Assembly: GCF_002006755.1 (NCBI RefSeq)
Contig: NZ_MVDO01000019.1
Span: 1 to 64,000 of the forward strand
Length of the DNA: 64,000 nt
DNA from: Wohlfahrtiimonas larvae
GTDB lineage: Bacteria; Pseudomonadota; Gammaproteobacteria; Cardiobacteriales; Wohlfahrtiimonadaceae
Direction: 5' to 3'
Below the pieces are notes generated by a model. The model did no database searches. It saw only the letters and a list, made by a program, of their open reading frames with translations, and had not been told where the DNA came from. The stretch's first letter is position 1. The number at the start of each line of letters is the position of its first letter. Positions 56,706-64,000 of the stretch are shown here, in pieces. Made by a program: the position numbers and the translations under genes.

Positions 56706-57083
56706 TTAAAATGGTTTCATTATGGCTAAATAAATCATAAAGCCAACGGATAACATTGATAAAACATATCCCATCCATGCCTTAGATGAGCGAGAAGGGG
56801 ATTTAATCGCCATAAACCCAAAGCCGATATAAACTAATAAGAGAATGAGTTTTGTGCCCAACCAATTTGCATTTGCAAATGGAATAAATTTAACGGTATA
56901 AGCCATCATAGCGCCGGTGATTAACAATAATGTATCGTTAATGTGTGGAATGATACGAAAGATTTTATGCAAAGGTTTATTGGGAACGCACTGTTTCCAA
57001 AAAAAGCGAAAATTTAATAAACACAATGTGATGATAACAAACATTAAGTGGGAGTGTTTCATCGCAGTGTAATAAGCAAACAT
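56706..57083 (-). CDS. SirB2-family membrane protein
   Basis: A 125-residue protein with four membrane helices covering most of its length and the SirB2 pattern: KHSHLMFVIITLCLLNFRF, HINDTLLLITGAMMAY and a C-terminal GYVLSMLSVGFMIYLA. Function is not known. It is cotranscribed with msrB. Confidence 0.85.
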   Translation of the reverse strand: MFAYYTAMKHSHLMFVIITLCLLNFRFFWKQCVPNKPLHKIFRIIPHINDTLLLITGAMMAYTVKFIPFANANWLGTKLILLLVYIGFGFMAIKSPSRSSKAWMGYVLSMLSVGFMIYLAIMKPF

Positions 57084-57159
57084 AGTAGCCTCAAATATGA
57101 TTCCTAGAATAAGGAGTGTATTCTAGTACTTTTTTAAGGTTATTGCTAAAGATCATGAT

Positions 57160-58626
57160 TCATTCTTCGATCACACCTAGTATTTCACCTGCTTTTAATG
57201 CAATCCATAATTCTACAATATCTGCAGTAATATTGAGTTGTCGTTGCGTAATTTCTTGGATTTTTTGAATACGATAAACGAGCGTCTGTTTATGGATGTG
57301 TAAAATTTTGGCAGTTTTTTCCCATGCGCGATCATTTTCAAGAAACATTTTAAGAGTATAAATATAACGAGTATTTTTACTTTGATCATTTGTATACAGT
57401 TTGCCTAAATTTAAGTCAAAGATCTTTTGTGCTTCTTCAATGCTTTTAGGTAATGTTTGGTTGGAATAGTTCTGTTCTGCATAGTACTGTGTCGGGAATT
57501 CTTTAGAGCAATTTTTAAAGGCTAAAGATGCTTCTCGGAATGCATTGTGGATTCTGTGTGTTTTTTGAATAGCATCGCTGATACCAATGAATGGAAATAT
57601 TGTTATCAGCTTGGTTAGGTGAGATTTGTCTGCTAGTAAAATCACTCGATCTTTTTTGAATAAAACTAGACCATTGATACTAAATTTAAAAAGAAGTTTT
57701 TTGTAATTGATATTTTTTTGAAGTTTAGCAATAAAAATACAACAATGACTGATGTTAATGTGAAAGCTTGGAAGTTTCTTATCAATATAATTTTCATTCA
57801 CCCCTTCATTTAAAATGTCATCTAATAGTTCACCGCTTTGGATTATCCTTTGATAAAAGTGATCTTTTTTACTTTCTAAGTATAGGCTAAAGAGTAGTGC
57901 TAGGTTTTGTAATAGATCTAAGCTGATTGTATTATCTGCAACAATCAACATGAATCCTTGAGCTTTTAATGGAATGGTATGTAATGTGGTCGATGATTTT
58001 TGATAAATTTTTTGAATGTCTGTTGTTTTAAAATCAAAGTCTAATAAGCGGCTTTGAATACTCTCAGGTACAGGCGTGCAATTAAATAAGGTTTCTGTAG
58101 GGTCATCTGTATTAATGAGATATACAGGCATATTTAAAAGATTATGAATACGAACCATTAAATCTTTGACATTATGTTCTTTGATCAACTCTTGGGTATT
58201 TTCATAAAGTACTTTGCTGAGTTGATGATTAATTAAGTCTTTATTGTCTTTATTAGCTTCATGAACGATGCGCGCAATCTCTATAAATGGTGTGTGGTAA
58301 TCAATGAATAACACAGGGAACTTATATTGATTAGCCACCTCGATTAATGTACTTAAATCATCTGGTGCACTCATATTGTCTGAGATCATTAAGCCTGATA
58401 AATCAGCATCTATAATTCTTTTTATGTAGTCTTTCTGTTTTTCAGGCGTTTTTGGGATACCTAATCCTGTTGTCATGATTAAGTAATTAGGTTGAACCCA
58501 TTCACTCGGATTTTCTAATTCAGAAGTATGTGCCCAAACAATTTTTCTATCTATCCCTTTGTTTTCACTTAATAATTTTATTTTAAGTGCTGGCATATTA
58601 ATTAGGTTTCTGATGGTGAGTTGCAT
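57160..58626 (-). CDS. PucR-family transcriptional regulator, probable gab regulator
   Basis: This 488-residue protein has an N-terminal PucR ligand domain (residues about 1-125, starting MQLTIRNLINMPALKIKLLS) and a C-terminal PucR helix-turn-helix (about 420-480, WEKTAKILHIHKQTLVYRIQKI). A GGDEF-like linker lies between. Such regulators often control adjacent amine or amino-acid catabolic genes. It is divergent from the permease-gabT-gabD operon, with an 18-base palindrome at 58646-58663 just upstream of its start, so autoregulation and gab control are likely. Confidence 0.85.
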   Translation of the reverse strand: MQLTIRNLINMPALKIKLLSENKGIDRKIVWAHTSELENPSEWVQPNYLIMTTGLGIPKTPEKQKDYIKRIIDADLSGLMISDNMSAPDDLSTLIEVANQYKFPVLFIDYHTPFIEIARIVHEANKDNKDLINHQLSKVLYENTQELIKEHNVKDLMVRIHNLLNMPVYLINTDDPTETLFNCTPVPESIQSRLLDFDFKTTDIQKIYQKSSTTLHTIPLKAQGFMLIVADNTISLDLLQNLALLFSLYLESKKDHFYQRIIQSGELLDDILNEGVNENYIDKKLPSFHINISHCCIFIAKLQKNINYKKLLFKFSINGLVLFKKDRVILLADKSHLTKLITIFPFIGISDAIQKTHRIHNAFREASLAFKNCSKEFPTQYYAEQNYSNQTLPKSIEEAQKIFDLNLGKLYTNDQSKNTRYIYTLKMFLENDRAWEKTAKILHIHKQTLVYRIQKIQEITQRQLNITADIVELWIALKAGEILGVIEE

Positions 58627-58645
58627 GCTATCCTTTCATATTAAT

Positions 58646-58663
58646 TTCATACGATCGTATGAA
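58646..58663. promoter_or_regulatory. 18-bp perfect palindrome upstream of pucR-like gene
   Basis: TTCATACGATCGTATGAA is a perfect palindrome 20 bases upstream of the PucR start and about 220 bases before the permease start. It is a strong operator candidate for the dimeric PucR regulator. A smaller repeat, ATTGC-ATAAC-GCAAT (58703-58717), lies further into the gap. Confidence 0.6.
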
Positions 58664-58883
58664 TTTACCATAAATTTCATTATTTTTATCTAATTGTTAT
58701 AAATTGCATAACGCAATACTATCACTCGGTCAGAAAAATTATGATTTTGAGAGGTGTTGTTAAGTAAAGGTATCAGTAAAATGGCTTGAAATAGAGATTA
58801 ATTGCAAATATATGAGACTTCACACTAGCTACAATTAGCATACTAATATTAAGAAGCTCACTAAAGAGAAACGAGGAGAGGAT

Positions 58884-60218
58884 ATGAATTCTATAAATAC
58901 GGAAGGCTTGGTTCAGCCTGCCAATGGTTTTGCGAGTGCAGAACCTATTGAGCGAGAGGGCAACAAGGCAACAGAAACTTTGGTTGCAAAGAAATTAACA
59001 TTGCTAGAAGGTGTGGCAATGATTGTAGGAACAAATATTGGTGCGGGCGTTTTAGCGATTCCTTATGCATCAAGAAATTCAGGATTTTTACCACTGTTTT
59101 TATGGCTGATTGTGATCGGAACAATCACAACGATTACGATGCTTTATGTGGCGGAAGCATCTTTACGCACCAAATCACATTTCCAATTAAGCGGTTTAGC
59201 GCGTAAATACGTGGGTAAAATTGGCTCTTGGTTCATTTTTATTTCAATTTTTGCCAACAGCACAGGTGCGTTGATCGCATATATGGCGGGCAGTGGCCGT
59301 TTGATGAATCAGCTATTTGGTATTCCTAATCAGTTTGGTAGTTTGATCTTTGCTGTGCCAGCCATTGGTATTTTATATGCAGGTTTAAAAGCTATTGGTA
59401 AAGGTGAAAAATATATCAGTATTACGATGGTTGCGCTTATTATCGTTTTATCTTTAGCAACAATTTTTAATGTGAACACCAAAATTGAGAATTTAATGGA
59501 AGGCCAATGGTCTTACATGATTCCAATCATTTATCTAGTTGTATTTGCATATTCTGCACAGTACATTGTGCCTGAAATAGCTCGTGGTTTTGCACATAAA
59601 CCGAAACAATTGCCAAAAGCGATAGTGATCGGCATGATCTGTACATTCTTATTATTATCAACAGTTGCTTTATCTGTGATTTCCTTAGCAGGTATCAATG
59701 AAGTGGATGAAATTGCAACGATCACTTGGGGACGTTATTTAGGTTCTTGGGCTGCATTAACGGCTAATTTATTTGCATTATGTGCGATGTTGACATCTTA
59801 TTGGGGATTGGGCGGTAGCTATTTTACTAATATCTTTGATCAGTTCAAGTTGGGTTCAGAAACCAATAAATTACGTCGTTTAACTGTTTTAGCAATCATT
59901 TCTGTACCACCATTCATTTTAGCTTATAGAGAAATGGTTTCATTTGGTCGTGCATTGGAGTTTGCAGGTGCTGTGGGCGGTGTGATTTTAGCGATCGTAC
60001 CAATTCTTATGCTGAGAAGTTCACGCAAGCATGGTGATTTAACACCTGAATGGCAGTGTAATCGTTTCATTACAAGCCCAATGATCCAAACAATCATAGT
60101 TTTACTATATAGCTTTGCAGCCATCTATGCTGTGTGTGACTTGCTATATAACATCGATTTGTTACCAACATCCATTGAAGAGATGTTGATCAGCTTGAAT
60201 GTGTTTGTTCCTAAATAA
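58884..60218 (+). CDS. HAAAP-family permease in the gab operon
   Basis: A 444-residue permease with about 11 helices that starts like the Trp/Tyr/aromatic permease family: LLEGVAMIVGTNIGAGVLAIPYAS, then GSWFIFISIFANSTGALIAYMAGSG. An unusual polar N-terminal tail of about 45 residues precedes it. The location 5' of gabT and gabD points to GABA (or a precursor) as substrate, although known GABA permeases of the GabP type belong to a different family. GAGGAGAGG is the ribosome site. Confidence 0.82.
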   Translation: MNSINTEGLVQPANGFASAEPIEREGNKATETLVAKKLTLLEGVAMIVGTNIGAGVLAIPYASRNSGFLPLFLWLIVIGTITTITMLYVAEASLRTKSHFQLSGLARKYVGKIGSWFIFISIFANSTGALIAYMAGSGRLMNQLFGIPNQFGSLIFAVPAIGILYAGLKAIGKGEKYISITMVALIIVLSLATIFNVNTKIENLMEGQWSYMIPIIYLVVFAYSAQYIVPEIARGFAHKPKQLPKAIVIGMICTFLLLSTVALSVISLAGINEVDEIATITWGRYLGSWAALTANLFALCAMLTSYWGLGGSYFTNIFDQFKLGSETNKLRRLTVLAIISVPPFILAYREMVSFGRALEFAGAVGGVILAIVPILMLRSSRKHGDLTPEWQCNRFITSPMIQTIIVLLYSFAAIYAVCDLLYNIDLLPTSIEEMLISLNVFVPK

Positions 60219-60282
60219 TTTTATCTACTAAATCATTCAAAAATTTTAAATTTATTTAATATTATATTTCAGGAGTTTTATC

Positions 60283-61575
60283 ATGAGTAATTTACAAGCA
60301 TTGCGTGAAAAATATGTTGCGCGTGGCGTGAGTACTGGTAATTTGAATGTTGCAGTGACAGCAAAAAATGCAACCGTAGTGATGGAAGATGGTAGAGAAT
60401 ATATCGATTTTGCAGGTGCAATCGGTGTGATGAATGTAGGCCATAGCCATCCAAAAGTAATCGAAGCTGTTAAAGCACAATTAGAACATTTTACGCATCC
60501 AGGTTTTAACGTTGTGATGTATGAAGGTTACATTCAAGTGTGTAAAAAGCTTTGTGAAATTACAGCAGGTGATCATGAAAAGAAAGCGATTTTATTAAAT
60601 TCAGGTGCTGAAGCGGTAGAAAATGCTGTAAAAATTGCGCGTCGTTTTACAGGTAAATCAGGTGTTGTTGTATTTAACCGAGCATTTCATGGCCGTACAA
60701 ACTTAACAATGGGCATGACAAGCAAAGTTAAACCTTATAAAGAAGGTTTCGGTCCATTTAACTCAGATGTATTCCAAGCACCGTTCCCATTCACTTATGA
60801 ACGTCCAAAAGGCATGAGTGAAGATCAATATATTGATGGTGTGATTGCTGCTTTTGATGAATTCTTTAGAGGTACAACTTGCCCAAGCATGGTTGCTTGC
60901 GTGGTGATGGAGCCTGTTCAAGGTGAAGGTGGATTCATCATTCCACCTAAACGCTTTGTTGAACATGTTTATAATTTCTGCCAAGAAAATGGCATTGTGT
61001 TTGTGGCAGATGAAATACAAGCAGGTTTTAGCCGTACAGGTAAATTATTTGCAATGGAACACTTCGGTATCGTGCCTGATTTGATGACAACATCTAAATC
61101 ATTAGCAGCAGGTATGCCTTTAAGTGCTGTAGTTGGTCGTGCGGAAATCGTGAATGAGCCAACTGCTGGTCAATTAGGTGGTACATTTGCAGGTAATCCA
61201 TTGGCTTGTGCTGCAGCGTTGGCTGTGATGGATATTGTTGAAGAAGAAAAATTGAACGAAAAATCTGAAATCTTGGGGGCTAAATTAGAAGCATTCTTGG
61301 TTGATATGCAAAAAACACATACTTACATCGGTGATATCCGCCGTTTAGGGGCAATGGTTGCTGCTGAATTGACAGATCCAGAAACAGGATTGCCTGATGC
61401 AAAACGCACAGCGATTATTACAAAATATGCAAATGATAATGGCTTATTATTGCTATCAGCGGGCTTAAATTATAATGTTATCCGTTTCTTATCACCATTA
61501 ACCATCAGCGATGAAGAATTGGCAAAAGGTTTGGCAATTCTAGAAGCAGGTTTAGTAGAAGCAAGTAAAAACTAA
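60283..61575 (+). CDS. gabT: 4-aminobutyrate-2-oxoglutarate aminotransferase
   Basis: A 430-residue class III PLP transaminase that moves the amino group of GABA to 2-oxoglutarate. The PLP lysine is K272 in [13 protein letters not shown] and the ring-binding aspartate D243 in [29 protein letters not shown] and [13 protein letters not shown] are standard. It has a GGAG ribosome site and is followed by gabD after 17 bases. Confidence 0.94.
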   Translation: MSNLQALREKYVARGVSTGNLNVAVTAKNATVVMEDGREYIDFAGAIGVMNVGHSHPKVIEAVKAQLEHFTHPGFNVVMYEGYIQVCKKLCEITAGDHEKKAILLNSGAEAVENAVKIARRFTGKSGVVVFNRAFHGRTNLTMGMTSKVKPYKEGFGPFNSDVFQAPFPFTYERPKGMSEDQYIDGVIAAFDEFFRGTTCPSMVACVVMEPVQGEGGFIIPPKRFVEHVYNFCQENGIVFVADEIQAGFSRTGKLFAMEHFGIVPDLMTTSKSLAAGMPLSAVVGRAEIVNEPTAGQLGGTFAGNPLACAAALAVMDIVEEEKLNEKSEILGAKLEAFLVDMQKTHTYIGDIRRLGAMVAAELTDPETGLPDAKRTAIITKYANDNGLLLLSAGLNYNVIRFLSPLTISDEELAKGLAILEAGLVEASKN

Positions 61576-61592
61576 TAAAGGATCATAATTCA

Positions 61593-62981
61593 ATGAATGA
61601 ATTGAAAGTTTATAATCCTGCAACAGGTGATCTATTGGCAACTTTGCCAATGGATACTCAGGATGAAATTATTGCAAAGTTAAAGTCAGGGCATGATGCA
61701 TTAGCAACTTGGCGTAATACTTCTGCTTATGAGCGTTCTACTTTGATTTCAAAATGGGCTGATTTGATCATGCAACACAAAGAGTCCATTGCAAAAATTA
61801 TGACGGAAGAAAATGGCAAACCTTATAAAGAATCATTGGGTGAGGTTGCTTATGCAGTCAGTTACCTAACTTGGTATGCAGAAGAAGCGAAACGAGTTTA
61901 TGGTCGCACCATTCCAGCAGGTTCAATGAATAAACGTATCATTGTAACGCGGCAAGGTGTTGGATTGGTTGCGGCTATTACTCCTTGGAATTTTCCAGCT
62001 GCAATGATGACACGTAAAGCAGGGCCGGCCTTGGCAGCTGGCTGCACGTTTATCGTAAAACCAGCAGAAGATACACCATTGACGATGATTCGTTTAGTGG
62101 AGTTAGCACATGAGGCAGGTATTCCCAAAGATGTTGTGCAGTGTGTGATTGGTGAAGGTGCTAAAGTTGGCCCTGTGTTCACAGAGAGTCAATATGTGCG
62201 CAAGATTACATTCACAGGTTCAACGCCAGTAGGCAAACGTTTAATCAGTGAAAGTTCCAATACCGTAAAACATGTTTCTATGGAATTGGGTGGGCATGCA
62301 CCATTCATCATCTGTGAAGATACTGATATTGATTTTGTGATTGGTCAGGCTATTGCATCTAAGTTCCGTAATGCTGGCCAAACTTGTGTATGTGCGAATC
62401 GTTTCATTGTGCATAAGAATGTATTGGCTGAATTCAGTGAGAAATTTGCTGCAGCAGCCAAGGCGTTAAAAGTTGGTAATGGCATGGATGAAAGCACTGA
62501 TATTGGTCCTTTGATCAATAAAAAAGGTTTTGACAAGGTTGCTGCACAAATTGAAGATGCCAAAGCAAAAGGTGCTTCTGTATTGGCGGGTGGTAATGTG
62601 ATTGTGGATACAGAGAAAAATACATTTTTTGTCGAGCCAACAGTATTGGGAAATGTCACATTGGACATGGATATTATGTGCGATGAAACATTTGGCCCTG
62701 TTGCACCAATCATTGGTTTTGAATCCATTGATGAAGCTTTGGAAATTGCTAATGGTACACCATTTGGATTAGCAGCTTACTATTTCACAAATAATTACAA
62801 AACAGGCATTTATCTTCAAGATAACCTTGATTTTGGTATTATTGGTTGGAATGATGGCTTGCCAAGTGCTGCACAAGTGCCGTTTGGTGGTTTTAAAGAA
62901 AGTGGCTTAGGCCGGGAAGGTGGAATCGAAGGCATTGAGCCTTACTTAGAAACTAAATATTTATCTATAGGTAATTTATAG
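61593..62981 (+). CDS. gabD: Succinate-semialdehyde dehydrogenase
   Basis: A 462-residue NAD(P)-dependent aldehyde dehydrogenase completing GABA breakdown to succinate. Catalytic residues are E231 ([11 protein letters not shown]) and C265 ([11 protein letters not shown]); [14 protein letters not shown] binds cofactor. The neighbouring second cysteine (CVC) is the redox-sensing pair seen in GabD enzymes. AAAGGATC precedes the ATG and a long terminator follows. Confidence 0.94.
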   Translation: MNELKVYNPATGDLLATLPMDTQDEIIAKLKSGHDALATWRNTSAYERSTLISKWADLIMQHKESIAKIMTEENGKPYKESLGEVAYAVSYLTWYAEEAKRVYGRTIPAGSMNKRIIVTRQGVGLVAAITPWNFPAAMMTRKAGPALAAGCTFIVKPAEDTPLTMIRLVELAHEAGIPKDVVQCVIGEGAKVGPVFTESQYVRKITFTGSTPVGKRLISESSNTVKHVSMELGGHAPFIICEDTDIDFVIGQAIASKFRNAGQTCVCANRFIVHKNVLAEFSEKFAAAAKALKVGNGMDESTDIGPLINKKGFDKVAAQIEDAKAKGASVLAGGNVIVDTEKNTFFVEPTVLGNVTLDMDIMCDETFGPVAPIIGFESIDEALEIANGTPFGLAAYYFTNNYKTGIYLQDNLDFGIIGWNDGLPSAAQVPFGGFKESGLGREGGIEGIEPYLETKYLSIGNL

Positions 62982-62990
62982 TTTTCTATG

Positions 62991-63033
62991 AAAAAAGCGT
63001 TATATATTTTTAATAATATATAACGCTTTTTTG
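62991..63033 (+). terminator. Terminator of the gab operon
   Basis: AAAAAAGCGTTATATATT (62991-63008) is fully paired with 63015-63032 around a 6-base loop, an 18-base stem ending in T6. Confidence 0.88.
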
Positions 63034-63106
63034 TGTTAAGGTGTTGTGCATAAATAAGATATATGTCGCTGACTGTCAATAATAGCAAGAAGGGAGGGTT
63101 ATATAA

Positions 63107-63400
63107 ATGTTCAAAAAACTTTGTATAGTAACTTTAGTAGTTGCATCGTTGAATTATGCCAATGCCGTTGAAATAGATGAAACTCATGCTTCAATACTAC
63201 CTGAGGATGTTCAGTTACTATTAAAAAAATCACAAGAATGTGCATATTGGATTGATCAATGGGATCATAACTTAGATGAACCACATAAAAAACATATTGA
63301 GATTAATGTCAATAATATATGTTTTTCAATCATTGAGGAACGAACACATTTGATGGAAAAATATAAAGATTCACCTGAAATTCTTGAACATTTACAATAG
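63107..63400 (+). CDS. Small exported protein of unknown function
   Basis: A 97-residue protein with a signal peptide (MFKKLCIVTLVVASLNYANA|VE) and a helical mature part with two cysteines (in SQECAYW and NNICFSI) that could form a disulfide. GGGAGG precedes the ATG. The size and two-cysteine helical layout recall the small protein at 22613, but I see no clear sequence relationship. Confidence 0.7.
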   Translation: MFKKLCIVTLVVASLNYANAVEIDETHASILPEDVQLLLKKSQECAYWIDQWDHNLDEPHKKHIEINVNNICFSIIEERTHLMEKYKDSPEILEHLQ

Positions 63401-63414
63401 AAAATATAATGTAT

Positions 63415-63846
63415 TCATAGCTTTATTGTTTTAGGCTCGATACCTTGTTGACGATAGAATTTGAATCTCTCACGACCACGCGCTAAATAACTAGGTTCAC
63501 TGTATAAGATTTCAATGATGCGATTATATTGATTGAAATTTTCAGGTACATGATCTGCTAATTGAATGAGTAGGTCTTTTTTAGGTGTATTAGGTTCAAA
63601 GTTTGCGAGAATGATATGATCAATATCATCTACTTCATCATTACTATTGACTAAAATATGTGGAATAAAACTCGTTTCTGAAAATGACCATAAATAATCA
63701 TCGATAGGCTGTAGTATTTGAGGATGGTTACTGTAAATAAGGACTTGATTCTCTGCGGCATAAGCCTTAATGGTTAGTTTTACAATAGTTTTATAAAAGT
63801 CCTTGATATTGTTGCTTTCTAGTACATAAAAAGATACATTTGGCAT
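63415..63846 (-). CDS. holC: DNA polymerase III chi subunit HolC
   Basis: A 143-residue protein with the HolC fold pattern: VSFYVLES at the start, LTIKAYAAENQVLIYSN, DDYLWSFSETSFIPH and the C-terminal RGRERFKFYRQQGIEP, which is diagnostic. Chi connects the clamp loader to SSB. It is not next to pepA or valS here; it lies alone, divergent from tgt. Confidence 0.85.
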   Translation of the reverse strand: MPNVSFYVLESNNIKDFYKTIVKLTIKAYAAENQVLIYSNHPQILQPIDDYLWSFSETSFIPHILVNSNDEVDDIDHIILANFEPNTPKKDLLIQLADHVPENFNQYNRIIEILYSEPSYLARGRERFKFYRQQGIEPKTIKL

Positions 63847-63959
63847 AATTCTTTCACAAAATAAAAGTATTGTATGAAGTTTTTCTGAAAAAATCAGGAT
63901 TAAAGGTTAAAATCCACGGTTTATATTTATTCCTATTGTAGATTAGGACATTAGAATTC

Positions 63960-64000
63960 ATGAAATTTTCATTATTATCGACAGATGGCAATGCTCGCCG
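63960..64000 (+). CDS. tgt: tRNA-guanine transglycosylase, 5' end only
   Basis: The window ends 13 codons into a frame that opens MKFSLLSTDGNAR. This matches the Tgt N-terminus as I know it (MKFELDTTDGRARRG in E. coli). AGGA lies about 10 bases upstream. Tgt exchanges guanine-34 for preQ1 in queuosine tRNAs. The rest of the gene is outside the window. Confidence 0.7.
   Translation, partial: MKFSLLSTDGNAR

Noticed and set aside
62345-62728. 127-codon frame antisense to gabD
   Set aside because: Lies inside the catalytic region of gabD; sequence is a reverse-frame artefact.

Overview
The window reads as a chromosomal segment of a low-GC gammaproteobacterium. The evidence is gene content: BamD, WaaA, RluD-PgeF, FtsB, HolC, HexR-Glk, an RpoS-type sigma factor, YqiJ/YqiK, and a Hut pathway with HutD and HutC. 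A host-associated relative of the Cardiobacteriales/Ignatzschineria-Wohlfahrtiimonas group is a guess from base composition and gene repertoire, not a demonstrated placement. I see no rRNA, tRNA, CRISPR array, prophage or insertion sequence. About 50 genes are supported.

Layout. 1-3.4 kb: a SotB-like exporter converging on a YccS-like FUSC membrane protein. 3.5-8.2 kb: an apparent three-gene envelope operon (exported coiled-coil protein, Na/phosphate-type carrier with a PhoU-like tail, two-TM protein of unknown function). 8.4-8.9 kb: a RidA-family protein with a signal peptide. 9.1-17.35 kb: a YqiJ-like OB-fold membrane protein, a YqiK-like flotillin and a 1,784-residue AAA+ ATPase. 17.6-19.9 kb: an MHS-type transporter and an ornithine-cyclodeaminase-family enzyme, flanked by near-identical terminator hairpins. 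20.2-22.4 kb: a BCCT transporter. 22.6-26.2 kb: an overlapping chain of a small exported protein, engB, glk, hexR and truA. 26.3-36.3 kb: the histidine utilisation locus, with hutI-hutG-hutH-permease-hutD-yceI on the minus strand and hutU-hutC on the plus strand, divergent from a region rich in TGTATA elements. 36.3-38.9 kb: a WapI-like immunity gene, a decayed copy of the yeiH 3' end, a YiiX-like hydrolase, yeiH and ftsB. 38.95-43.4 kb: prfA, a CpdB-family phosphoesterase without an export signal, and rpoS. 43.4-48 kb: usp, gap, pepA and miaB. 48-56 kb: a YwqG-like protein, a lipoprotein, pgeF, rluD, bamD, waaA, an unknown gene and an M48 protease. 56.2-63 kb: msrB, sirB2, then a PucR regulator divergent from an aromatic-amino-acid-type permease, gabT and gabD. 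63-64 kb: a small exported protein, holC and the first codons of tgt.

How it works together. The window holds two complete amino-acid catabolic routes. Histidine goes to glutamate and formamide through HutH, HutU, HutI and HutG. GABA goes to succinate through GabT and GabD. Each has its own transporter and regulator. The least ordinary parts are the two envelope modules at 3.5-17.3 kb, the decayed yeiH duplicate that supplies the 3' end of a neighbouring immunity-like gene, a perfect stem-loop at three consecutive junctions of the hut operon, and several long perfect palindromes upstream of regulator genes. Start codons were re-chosen where a Shine-Dalgarno sequence clearly favoured an internal start.
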